Shown piece after piece: positions 23,243 through 34,270 of a stretch of 64,000 bases of DNA; position 1 is the stretch's first letter, and the number at the start of each line of letters is the position of its first letter. Origin of the DNA: Schoenobius gigantellus (lineage: Eukaryota > Arthropoda > Insecta > Lepidoptera > Crambidae); contig OZ012560.1 in the NCBI GenBank assembly GCA_963935595.1, positions 6,634,001-6,698,000 on the forward strand, given 5' to 3'. The position numbers were made by a program, and so were the translations under genes. Under the pieces are notes generated by a model, which had not been told where the DNA came from, did no database searches, and saw only the letters and a program-made list of their open reading frames with translations.

Positions 23243-23635
23243 AGGCCAAAGAAGGTTTCGCCATAATAATTTCTTCCCCGTTTTTGCTACTTTTTTATCG
23301 ATGCTCGCTCAGCTCCTATTAGTTGTAGCGTGATGTTATTATAACCTATAGCCTTCTCGATAAATGGACTATCCAACACAAAAAGATTTTTTCAATTTGA
23401 ATCAGTAGTTCCAGAGATAAGCGCGTTCAACCAAACAAACAAACTCTTCAGCTGTATATGCTGTAGCTGTATATGTGTTCAATATTAGTATAGATATTAA
23501 CTGCACACAACAGAGTTTTTCGTTACATTCGTCGAAATTACATTTAGCCAAATTTGCTTAAAATCATTTTTTGGTATCTTATTGAAAAAGTAAATGCATA
23601 ACTTTCACTGAAAGAACTTAATTATGGGCATCCTT

Positions 23636-23825
23636 TTTTTTAAGGCGGGGAAATCTAGTTACGCTTCAACAAGGGGCTACAAGCTGACAAGGCCGCCCCA
23701 AGGATATGCCATTGGCCTTGGGTATACACCCCATATCTAGCTAAACCACCCTCCCAAGCAACTTTTACCTCCAATCCTCCATACAGGCACAATCGGGATC
23801 GGCGTTAGCCATTCCCCGATATGGA
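23636..23825 (-). mobile_element. short R1-like or SINE-like 3' end insertion
   Basis: On the minus strand it reads TCGGGGAATGGCTAACGCCG through CCTTGTTGAAGCGTAA to an A tail, matching 49818-49998. Imperfect 10-bp repeats (ATGGGCATCC at the tail, ATGGACACCC at the head) may be an aged target duplication. Confidence 0.6.
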
Positions 23826-24059
23826 CACCCTAAAACTATTCAAAATCAAAGCCATAAATGACGTACTAATGTCAAAGCCAAAATCACTCAAACGCCATTT
23901 TCACTATTGTTGCCAGTACTCTAACCTTAAAGTCTACAATGGGGTGCCACACTAGAAGCTTGAAACAGATGGCGCTGTAAGCGACTGTACCTTGTTTACG
24001 TTTCGTGTCAAGTGTGTGGTTGCGATTTTCTGAGTTTTATTTGTGATTTCTTTCGAAAT

Positions 24060-25607
24060 ATGTACTCGCTGTTGACTATTCGTGAGCTCAAAACTGAGCT
24101 GCGAAGGAGGAATGCAGCAGTAAGTGGCAGAAAGGCTGATCTTATAGAAAGGTATGCTTTTAATTATTTTTAGGTTATGTTTCATATTTTAATACTTTTT
24201 ACCAGCTTTTTACATTCCATTCTAATGTTATATATATATTTTTTTAAGATTGGAGGCCTATGATCGAAATGAAAACTTTGGTAGCGCCATGGATGTTGAT
24301 GAGGACTGTTCATTCGTATGTCCACCCACCGAAACATTCAGAGATATTAATGCTGATTCGCCGCTCCCAAACATAAACAAACAAGAAATCCAAGAATATT
24401 TCCAAAGATTTAACACCCGTCCAAAAGGACAATTACTTTATGAATCGAGACATCTTTTAACTGCTCGATACTCCTCTGATGGCACCTTCACATATGTTAA
24501 AGGTCAATGCAAAGCCACAATGAAGAAAGTTGCATATTTAGTGGATGTGAAAATCAGTCAAGAAGGGACAATAGAAGAGTGCCATTGCGAATGTGCAGCA
24601 GGAAGCGGCACCACAGCAAACTGCAAACATGTTGCTGTGTTGTTATTAAGTATCCATGATATTGTGAACAACAAAATGATAAAACTCCACCCTGCTTGCA
24701 CACAGCAGTTAATGATGTTCCAAAAACCCAAAAAAATGTTTTATAATTCACCTATTGCTGCTCAAAATTTGCCAACTAAGAGAGTTGCATTTAACTATAA
24801 ACCATTGAAGGAAAGTGATATCATGGAAAACTATAATGACTATGTTAGAAATTTGGCCATTGGATATGGTGAATCTACAATGCCAATATTGCAAACATAT
24901 GAACCTGCGAACCCACATGGTATTGAATGGGACCATTGCTACTCAAAAGATACTTGTGTTGATAAAATTTTGGAAACTCTTTTATTGAAAAAATTACCAT
25001 TGAAGAGATACAAGACATAGAACAAAAAACTAGATTGCAAGATGCCAGTATTCAATGGCATGAGTTAAGAACATGTAGAATTACTGCAAGCATGTTTTAT
25101 GTTGTATGTCACAGCACCGAGAGGGGAAAAAATACATTGGTACAAAAAATAATGTCGCCAAAGAAAATCAACACAAGGGCTGTTCTACATGGGAAGACTC
25201 AGGAGCCAGCTGCCTTAAAAAAGTATGAAGAATTATATGTGTTAACAGTGCAGCAATGTGGTTTGATGATTGCCAAAGACTTTCCATTCCTCGCCGCTTC
25301 TCCAGATGGACTGCTCGGAGAAGAGACTGTAATAGAAATTAAATGCCCATTTGCTACAAGACACAATCATATAAATGAAGTCACTGTACCATATTTACAA
25401 AATATCTATGGAACCTGGCAGCTTAAGAAGACACACCCTTACTATGCACAAATCCAAGGACAACTCTACTGCACGGGTAGAATGTATTGTAATTTTATCG
25501 TTTACACATTCCTTGATATCAAGGTTATTTTTGTGTCTAGGGATGATCAGTATATCAATGAAATGCTTACAAGTCTAATTAACTTACTTTTATGTTCATC
25601 ATCTTGA
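24060..25607 (+). pseudogene. SAP-SWIM-YqaJ nuclease gene of the transposon (frameshifted)
   Basis: Exon 1 (24060-24151; ATG after GAAAT) encodes a SAP DNA-binding motif (LTIRELKTELRRRN, SGRKADLIER), spliced by gtatgc/ttaag to exon 2 at 24249, completing the motif with LEAY. A SWIM zinc finger follows (CHCEC...CKH, about residues 142-158). The second half is a YqaJ/lambda-exonuclease-like domain: W-HELRTCRITAS, GKTQEPAALKKYE, LAASPDGLLG with VIEIKCP (catalytic D and E-x-K), then YYAQIQGQLYCTG. A one-base shift in the six-A run at 24988-24993 separates the halves: upstream reads to a stop at 25018-25020, whereas the downstream frame reads back into ITIEEIQDIEQ. The role in transposition is not established; a DNA-processing nuclease is inferred. 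Confidence 0.8.
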
Positions 25608-25675
25608 GCCAGCTATATGTAATAAATATTATTATAGAAATTATTTGTCAATGATAAAAAATAAAACATAACCAA

Positions 25676-25773
25676 TCAATGTTTGTCTTTTTTATTTTTC
25701 TTACTCATAATAGATTCTTTAAAGTTACAGCACATGAAACAAATAAAAAACATTTTACTTGCTATTGTGACAT

Positions 25774-25815
<42 letters not shown>

Positions 25816-27463
25816 TCGCCCCACACTAGGATTTTCTCCTGTGTCGTGGGTGCAGTTACAAACATAGAATATCACATGCATATCCGCCCAGACCGGAACA
25901 AATTTCTGTAGGCCATACAAAACATCTGTCCCGTGCGGGAATCGAACCCGCGACCTGTTGCGCAGTAGGCGATCGCTCGACCTCTGCGCTAACCGTGTGG
26001 TCTGCACTATGGTCTAATTCGGATTTTAGTATCTTGTAGGTTTTAGTTAATCCTATAATCCTTTCTATGTGTACACGTTTGCTAGCTAGTTCTCTGTCTT
26101 TGAGAACAGTTAAACCAGGTAACTGTGATTTTCCTTTTAAAAAAGTTGGAATCTTGACAGTAATATTTCTGTGTGCGAACATGTCCTGCACTGTAAATCC
26201 CCTGTCAGCTAATATAGTGTCACCACTTTCACACTTGGAGATAAGATCACTTCGTTCAACTGTTTGACGATCACTTATAGATCCTGCATATGCTTGCGAA
26301 CAATATGATAGTAATCCACCAGGTGTCGCCCCAACTAATACTTTAAAAGTATTGGCATGTTTGTAGCTACTCCAAGATGCTTGCTGTGAAGTGGGATTCT
26401 TGGATTTTTGTACAGCTATTTCAGTTCCATCCAGTATCACTCTTATATTTTCATCATATACTTTAAAATGATCAGGCATGTAATATTTTATCAACTCTTT
26501 ATTTGGCCAAATATTTAATCTACTCCACAGTTGGTACATAAAATTTACCCAAGTTATAAAAATATTGGAAACTGTGGATTCACAAATGTTAAAAAACTTG
26601 CTTAGTTCAAAGTTACACTTATTCTGCCTTAGTTTCATCAATGTCAAAAAGAACTGATCTTCTGCAGATAAATTGATGACATTACTTCGAAAGTATTTAA
26701 TTTTGTGAACCATTGGACTAAGTGTGGCAAAAACAAATTAAATTTTTTTATAAGATTCAAAACCTGTGTAAAATAATATTGCCTTATCATCCTCAGTATA
26801 CCGCTTTATTGACCCATACATGTGTTCATGATCAACCTGAGTACTTTTACATGAAAACTGAAGCACACTATTTACTGTGGATTCCGATTTTTCTATAACA
26901 CTTGCAATTTCTTCCTCACATCCTACTTCTGGAGTAAAGCTATTTTTGACTTCTGTACTTGAAGCAACAGTTTGTGAAGTTGATGGTTGCAGATCTTGCT
27001 CTTGGAACAGCTTCCTTTGACATCTTTTTTCCAGACGATGTTGGCGTTCAAGTGATTTTGAATTTTTTGGTATTTCTTCAGTAAATGAAAATATGGATAG
27101 TATTGCACTTTTCTTCAGAAATCTAGCCAGTGGTTTTTCTTGACCTGAAATGAAATAGCACAAATGAAAGCATCAATAATGTGTCAGAAGTTAAAGAGTT
27201 TCAGCACTTCACACTATATTCAGCTTTTTCACATGGTATTTTACAGTTTTGGCTTAATGTAATTTATTTGTTTACTCACCAGTGTATTTACTTTTCCCAT
27301 AATAATCGCTTTCTTTAAAATGCGCTCCGCATAGTCGCGCTGTATCACTAGCTTTGAAATTTTTGATACGCAACGCATTTTCCCACTTTTTCCTTATTCT
27401 AGGGTCCTTGGGAAAGATGTGATTTCCTCTGTTTTTACATTTGAATGCACTACATTGTGGCAT
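25676..27463 (-). pseudogene. THAP-DDE transposase gene (nonsense and SINE-interrupted)
   Basis: On the minus strand exon 1 (27463-27280) encodes a THAP zinc finger (MPQC, C9, then LCGAH: C2CH), spliced with gtgagt to exon 2 at about 27142 (G|GTCAAGAA). Exon 2 reads GQEKPLARFLKK ... FYTGFESYKKI, then a TAA (26738-26740), then continues in the same frame FVFATLSPMVHK into a DDE_Tnp_4 domain: STVSNIF helix-turn-helix, ILDGTEI (first D), ILADRGF (second D) and HIERIIG (E). A SINE at 25782-26007 interrupts LDHS|YVTIASKMFF; the original C-terminus resumes beyond it to a stop at 25676. At least two lesions make it inactive. Confidence 0.8.
25782..26007 (-). mobile_element. tRNA-derived SINE inside the transposase
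   Basis: Same family as 12902-13112: TTAGCGCAGAGG A box, GGGTTCGATTCCCG B box, and a tail of about 30 A residues (T on the plus strand from about 25780). It entered between the codons for LDHS and YVTIASK of the transposase. Only 3 bases (AGT) appear repeated at the junctions, shorter than usual for a SINE. Confidence 0.85.
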
Positions 27464-27589
27464 TTTGAAGTAATTTCCAAAAAACTGTGTTTGTTTACAA
27501 AAAATCGTACTAATTGACATTTAATCAAGGTAGGTACAGTCGCTCATGCGACACCTAGCGGGAGCAATTGTCAGTTTTTCTCCCCATTG

Positions 27590-28233
27590 GGATGATGACT
27601 GAATTCTAATTTTTACGTCTCGTCATTAAATATTAAAGTACCGTGGAAAAAGATGCAGTCCTGTGAAATTAGAATTAAAATCGGCTTAGAAATACATTAG
27701 ATACAAGCATTTTAAGTTGTTAATTTGAAGGCGATTAGACAGAGAGATCCGACATCAACCGTGACGTCATTGTTGAGTACGGCCATATAAACTCCTTGTA
27801 AATTGCCGTTTTGCTAGAAAGAGATGGAGAAAAATCTTTAATACCTTATATCTTGGTTGTTTTTATAGTAATTTGAAAACCGTTTTTTTTCTTTCTGTTT
27901 ATTATATGAATGAGCTTCTATTAGAGCAAAAAAATTTTTTTTGTCATCAGGCTAGATGTCACTTTTTAGGATATTTAAATTCATCATTATCATCATAGCT
28001 CATACACGTCACCACTAAATATTTAAATGAAATAACCTTTTTTAAACATCTTTCCATAAATAATTGATGGATTACCACATTTGAAGTAATGGAATAGTTG
28101 AATTTTAAAAAAATTGCTATCAGTGTTTTTAAAACCGAACCTTTTTTTTGGGGGGGAAATGCGTGACCGCACCCTACCCGACGACGCGCGACGTTGGCTA
28201 GACAGAGCGGGTCACGGGTGTGTATGTTGCTCT
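27590..28233. other. no gene recognised
   Basis: AT-rich, becoming GC-rich after 28150 on approach to the next element. Confidence 0.3.
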
Positions 28234-28871
28234 CCGGGGCTACGTTCCAAAACATCACCCGAGTGCACTCGGTCACCCGAAGTATGTCCTAAAACTTTTC
28301 GGGTGCACTCGAGAGTGTTGGAGTGGCGTGTCCTAAAACGCTACGGAGTGCACTCGATCGAGTAGAATCTCACCCGCATAATATAGCAAGGTGTAATTTC
28401 ACTCGATTGGATTTGGCGGGAAATTGTGTGGATTTTAAAGTTGTGTGTGATTGTGATTACAAAGATTTCATATTCACACACAATTTGTGCATCTCGGAGA
28501 GCGAGGATGCGCTTCGTAACGTCGACAATAAGTTAATTTTAAATTCCAAAGACTATAGGTATCGTATGTGACACGATTGTGAAATAGGCCTTCATTTCCG
28601 CTGAAGCTAGGTTAGGCCGCGATTTAACAGAATTCATATTCTGTTGGTTTTAGCATTTTCGTAGATGAAACAGAGGAATGTAATCCATGCATTAAAGCGA
28701 ACGGATGCGCCGATGAATTATATATTTTCTTATTTTTGTATATTTGGTTATGTAAACAAAGCAGACAACACTCTTGCCGTTCTAAAACAACCAACACTCC
28801 GACCACCCTAACCAGCCACTCTCCCCCCACCACCTACTCACTCCGGGTGATGTTTTGGAACGTAGCCCCGG
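28234..28871. mobile_element. non-autonomous DNA transposon with perfect 28-bp inverted ends
   Basis: Positions 28234-28261 and 28844-28871 are exact 28-bp reverse complements, starting CCGGGGCTACGTTCCAAAAC. Just inside the left end, GAGTGCACTCG blocks recur about three times with CGTGTCCTAAAAC. The 638-bp body contains a short open frame but no transposase. No target duplication is evident. Confidence 0.8.
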
Positions 28872-30380
28872 CAGAGTGCCGGGCCTACTCACTAAAAACC
28901 TCCGGTGTTCTCCTCCCTGCCCTTTAGGGCGCGTGTGGTAGGGTCCATAATGCAAAACCACTACACTTTAAAGACTAACCTACTAATTTCGATGAATTTT
29001 TTTCCAAATGGCAAAGACAGAAAGGGACAAACAAAAAGGTTAAAAGTGTTAATTTGGAATGACGTTACTGTACTATAAATTAAAGTTAAGATAATTAAAC
29101 TATGGTCATTTGCGTTTTTGGTAATGCGTCGAACCCGTATTGGTACAAATTATTTATGTGATTAATTTAATGTAAAAGTTCCAAAGAAATTGAAAGTACA
29201 CTTTCAATCCCCTCCCTTTGACTTGATAATATTTAGTATTGCAAGAAAAAAAACGTTGTATTTTTGGGGAAAAGTTAGACTTTTTGGGAAAAATTGTAAG
29301 TCATCCCATAGTACATTCATGTTAAGAAAGTTCCCTTGACAGGTCGAATTTTTCGTTTCATGCATACTAGTTTTCGTGATTAAAAATATTGTTTTAAAAA
29401 TATAACTTATCTCTAGGTTATTTTTGGGTGTCTCAAAAAAAGTGTACCTTTTGACGAAATTTTTGTTCTTTTATAACGAATTAATATTGTTTTTTACATA
29501 CAATTTCCATATTTGTCCTGCCATTTTTACATGTGCGTAACGGTGAAAAATATTTGGTCGTTTAAGACTCCAACATTAAAATAATCTACTAAATAGACCG
29601 ATTTTTCTGTAATGGCAACCCTCCTTTCCTCCGATGTTGAAGTACGCCATTTTGAGTCTTGTCAAAATTCTTTGACTAGTGCGCGCGTTACCCGGTGTCC
29701 TAATATTTTGCAAATAATTTACATGTGCTTAACGCGTGAATTTCTGTTAACATATTTGTGGTTTCAGTTTTATAATTAATACGATCGAAAGTGCTCAAAC
29801 GTCTTTTTAAATAAAGATAAGAACAAACGAGATATAGCTGTTTGTTTTGGTTACAAAACAGATTTTTTAGGTTATTTAACATGAGCGTAACAAACATGTG
29901 CGTAACGGAGAAGTAAAGGCTTCTCTACATGGATGAATCTAATGTTTTTACGCACATGCAGATAATTGATTAATATATTTAATTTGCCTTAGAACTTATA
30001 CATTAGTTTTGCGATGTTTTAAACCGACTTCAAAAAGCGAAGAAGTACTGTGTTTGGCTGTATGTCTTTTTTACCCGACTACGGCGAAGAAGGGAGGATA
30101 ATGATGTTAACAGTCTATATATTCACATATACTTCTTTAGACGACCGATAGATAAGAAGTATTAGTTATTGTTACAAGGGACAGGGCAGGGTGTCCCTTT
30201 TCACACCACCGGCTAGATGGAGAGCTCAGGGTTCGTTCAATCTCGGGGTGTTACTAGTTGGTGAAGTTATTGCAGAGGCCGAGTACACTCCTTATTTCTG
30301 CAGGGCGCCACCAGTATCAGGAATACTGGAAATTAAACAAAGAAATACCAGCAGACTTCTATATTATTCTCCAGTATGGA
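28872..30380. other. AT-rich; scattered ACATGTGCGTAAC motifs
   Basis: ATGTGCGTAACG-type words recur at about 29530, 29723 (ATGTGCTTAACG), 29880 and 29895, with the complement CGCACATG at about 29952. No reading frame or known repeat was recognised. Confidence 0.35.
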
Positions 30381-30384
30381 AAAG

Positions 30385-30482
30385 CTTATTCTAGGACAAT
30401 GTTTATTCTATGAAAATGTTCTTTCTATGACAATATTTACTCTATGACAAAGTTTATTCTATTACAATGTTTCTTCTATTAT
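30385..30482 (+). repeat. ~18-bp imperfect tandem repeat, about five copies
   Basis: Variants of TTTATTCTATGACAATG follow one another from about 30385 to 30480. The following 30483-31952 holds nothing I can name. Confidence 0.65.
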
Positions 30483-32280
30483 TCTTACCTGATGCTGCCT
30501 AGCAGGTTAAGCAAAGTTACAACAACAATTACTAAATATTCTTACTACAAAACATTTTTTTTACAATTTCTTGCCTTTAAATAGGCTAGGAGAAGGGCCC
30601 TTTCCGTTACCTATCCCTTAATTAATATCTTATTTTAGTTAATTTACACAGTCCAAAAAATGTTCCAAAACGCAATAATGTTCAATTACACAATTGTCAC
30701 CAACACTTAGGTCCTCAGTGGCATGTCGATGGTATCAATGCATAATGGGACGCTTACCGGAGAATGAAGTCACATTACCCAAGTGATGGTCACGATGGCG
30801 TGGGCCTTAAAACTTGGCATCAGCGCTCGCCCGGGCACTGGCACAATGGTGGGAGAATCATATAGAAATCTCACTGGCAAAATTCTAAATTGAGTTAAAT
30901 TAAGTTGAAATTTTGGAGCGGCAACCTGCCGCTCCTTCTAATATTCTAAATTGCGCCTACGACGCACGCACATGGCGTCACCACGAAGTGGGCACATCTT
31001 GCGAGTTGTGTGACTCCGGGACCGGGCTGCCTACAAAACAATCTGCTTTGTAACAAGCGGTGAAGACAATCATGTCGAGAAACCATCCACAATCACCGTA
31101 CTTACAGCGAATTTCCTTTATTAATTCTTCAGCGAACCGGCTGCCTCGAAGCCATCATGGAAAAGAAGGGATGGGACTCATTGTCCGACAACATCGATCC
31201 AAATCCATCGACCAAGGAAATCAGTTTCAACCAAATAAGTCTATTTATTTTTAACTAACAAAATGAAGATACTCTGACATTGCCTGAAACGAAATATCTC
31301 GTTTTCAATTCCTAAAAATTATTTTCTAAATAGAAAATGAATTTTGTATATTATAAAATTATTCTGTCGATGAAGCTGATCAAAAGATTATCTATGCTGC
31401 TTTTCACGGCGACAGCACTATGGAATAGACAACGTCGGCTGCGCCGCCCTCATTGGTCGACGCGGATCAGCAAATGCCAAACTGACAGCTACATAACAAA
31501 CAATGAACCTATATTATTTACAAAAGTGTTTTTGATGAAAATCATGCAATAATTTATGTTTCGACTGTGGGAAATTAATAAAATGCAAAGAGAAAAACAC
31601 TATGCCTGTGCTACAATAATAACATGAGAGGTTATACCTCAAATACTATGTGCAAAGTGATAAAAACAAATTGTAAGTAAGTTGGTATTTATTTACGAAT
31701 TTACTGCTTCTACTTTGGTATTCTATTTTAAGAAACATATTTAAAATGGAAAGATACTATTGTTAGACAATATCCCTGACTATAAACTCATTTCTCAAAT
31801 GATTTGTAAAAAAATCACTAGACGAAAATAACATGCAACATTATATACTTATGTGGGGACAAATTGATATTAAGAAAGTGGCCCTCTATTAATTTTATTT
31901 CTTAGATAAATACTATTGAATACTCAATTTATGCTTTTATTATGAACATGCCTTAAGGGCCCACCATCCGCGCGAGCCCGAGCTAGTTTAGGTAAATTTC
32001 TCTAGTCTCCGTTTGTGTGCGTCGCTCACGCACACAAGCGCACTCGGTCGAGCAATCGGTGCGGCCGCCTAGCAAAATACCGTAGATGTTAATTTTGGAA
32101 AATGTTAATAGTTGTTTATTACTGTGTTATACTATAGTAAATACAGGCATGTGTTTAATTGATCAACTTTTATTTTTATAAGCTTTTATTTAGCTTGCAC
32201 TGTATGTATATGTAGATTTGACCACTTCCCGGTTTCCGATTGAGCTGAAATTTTGCATGCATATGTATATCGCGTGACAG

Positions 32281-33360
32281 TGCAATATTATGATAACATG
32301 GAGCTGATCTGATGAAGGAACTGGACGGTGGCCATAGGAACTCCGTAATAAAACGACGCAACCCCATCGAGTTTGGGCTCGTTTGATTCGTATTGACGAG
32401 TACTTTGGTCCTATGTGGTAAATAGGGTCTGATGCTGGAGCTGGAAGGTAGCCATAGGAACTCAGCAATAAAACGCCACAGCCCCATCGAGTTTAGGCTC
32501 GTTTGATTCGTATTGACGAGTACTTTGGTCCTATATGGTAACCAGGGTCTGATGCTGCAGCTGGAAGGAAGCCATAGAAACTCCGCAATAAAACAACACA
32601 ACCCCATCGACTTTGGGCTCGTTTGATTCGTATTGACGAGTATTTTGGTCCTATATGGTAACCAGGGTCTGATGCTGGAGCTGGAAGATGGCAATAGGAA
32701 ATCCGCTGTAAAACGATACAAGCCCATCGAGTTTGGGCTCGTTTGATTCCTATTGATGAGTACTTTGATCCTATTTGGTAACCAGGGTCTGATCCTGGAT
32801 CTGGAAGATGGCTATAGGAACTCCGCAATAAAACGACACAACCCCATCGAGTTTGGGCTCGTTCAATTCGTATTGACGAGTACTTTGGTCCTATATGGTA
32901 ACCAGGGTCTGATGCTGGAGCTGAAAGGTGGCAATAGAAACTCCGCAATAAAACGACACAGCCCCATCGAGTTTGAGCTCGTTTGATTCGTATTGACGAA
33001 TACTTTGGTCCTATGTGGTAACTAGGGTCTGATGCTGGAGTTGGGAGGTGACCATAGGAACTCCGCAATAAAACGACACAGCCCCATCGAGTTTGGGCTC
33101 GTTTGATTCGTATTGACGAGTACTTTGGTCCTATATGGTAACCAGGGTCTGATGCTAGAGCTGAAAGATGGCCATAGGAACTCCGCAGTAAAACGATACA
33201 AGCTCATCGAGTTTGGGCTCGTTTGTTTCCTATTGATGAGTACTTTGATCCTATTTGGTAACCAGGGTCTGATCCTGAAGCTGGAACATGGCCATAGGAA
33301 CTCCGCAATAAAACGACACAACCCCATCGAGTTTGAATTCGTTTGATTCGAATTGAACCC
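32281..33360 (-). repeat. left arm: about nine 120-bp tandem units
   Basis: The period is exactly 120 bp: TACTTTGGTCCTAT recurs at 32401, 32521, 32641, 32761, 32881, 33001, 33121 and 33241, with small changes. Because 120 is divisible by three and one frame lacks stops, the minus strand shows long open frames with a 40-residue repeat (core YHIGPKYSSIRIKRAQTRWG). I regard these as by-products, not genes. Confidence 0.95.
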
Positions 33361-34270
33361 TAGTTACCTATATGGTAACTAGGGGTGAATCGTGTGATTC
33401 ATCCTAATGAGTACTTTGGTCCTAGATAATATTCGTATGCAACCCCGGCAATTTTTTGTACGACCTTCCCCAATATGCATGTCAAATGAAAGAGCTTGAA
33501 TTGTAGAATGAGTTGTATAATACAGTATATTTTGAAAAACAATTAAATCCAAGATGGCCGCAGTCACAAAATGACAATTATTTTTTTGTACAACCTCCAC
33601 TAATAATGGGTAATAAATAAAAGTACTTGTCTTGTAAAATACAGAACACCATGAAAAAACTAAAACCCAAGATGGCCGCCATTACAAAATGATAAAATAT
33701 AATAGTAAAAAGATTTTTAAAAACATTCTTTTATTTGATGCCCTAATAAGACGAAAATAAACTTAAATTTATTACATGATACATTTTTTATAAAATATAA
33801 AAGCTTGTCGCAAGATTTACCTATTTTATAAAAACAAATATTTTTTCTTAGAATGAGCAATATTTATTGAAATGAATATTTTCTTGTGTTCAACGCACTT
33901 TTTAGTGCATTGAAGCCATTCGCTAGATTGTAATGAAAAAAGAAATTAATGTTTATTTTCCACTTTTTAGGGCATTAAAATAAAAGCTTGTTTTTAAAAA
34001 TCTTTTGTGATAGCGGCCAACTTGGGTTTTAGTATTTTTCATGGTGTACTGTATTTTATAAGTCATGCACTTTCATTTGATACCCCATATACAGACCCAT
34101 ATTGTGGGGATTGTACATAAAAATAATCTGCCAATTTGTGAAGGTGGCCATCTTGGATTTGATTGTCTTTCAGAATATACTATATTCTACAATTCATTCT
34201 ACAATTCAAGCTCTTTCATTTGACAACCAAATTGGGGAAGGTCGCACAAAAGAAATTGATGGGGTTGCAT
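33361..34270. repeat. symmetrical spacer between the two satellite arms
   Basis: Blocks on the left (AAATCCAAGATGGCCGC at about 33545, CTAAAACCCAAGATGGCCGC at 33660, GATTTTTAAAAACA at 33710) recur inverted on the right (about 34155, 34030 and 33995). The unpaired centre is roughly 33790-33950. Confidence 0.8.

Larger units (their letters stand above)
23937..27589. mobile_element. two-gene ISL2EU/Harbinger-like DNA transposon
   Basis: The element contains a nuclease gene (plus strand) and a transposase gene (minus strand) arranged tail to tail with 68 bp between their stop codons. Inverted end sequences are visible: AGCGACTGTACCT at 23980-23992 and its exact reverse complement at 27532-27544, with CAATGGGG outward at 23937 and its complement at 27582-27589. 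Intervening end sequence has diverged. From family knowledge, ISL2EU elements (relatives of PIF/Harbinger and bacterial IS5) pair a THAP-DDE transposase with a YqaJ-type nuclease. Both genes are interrupted here. No target duplication could be fixed. Confidence 0.75.

Noticed and set aside
25679..25867. Short Phe-rich plus-strand ORF
   Set aside because: It reads through the poly(T) complement of a SINE tail.
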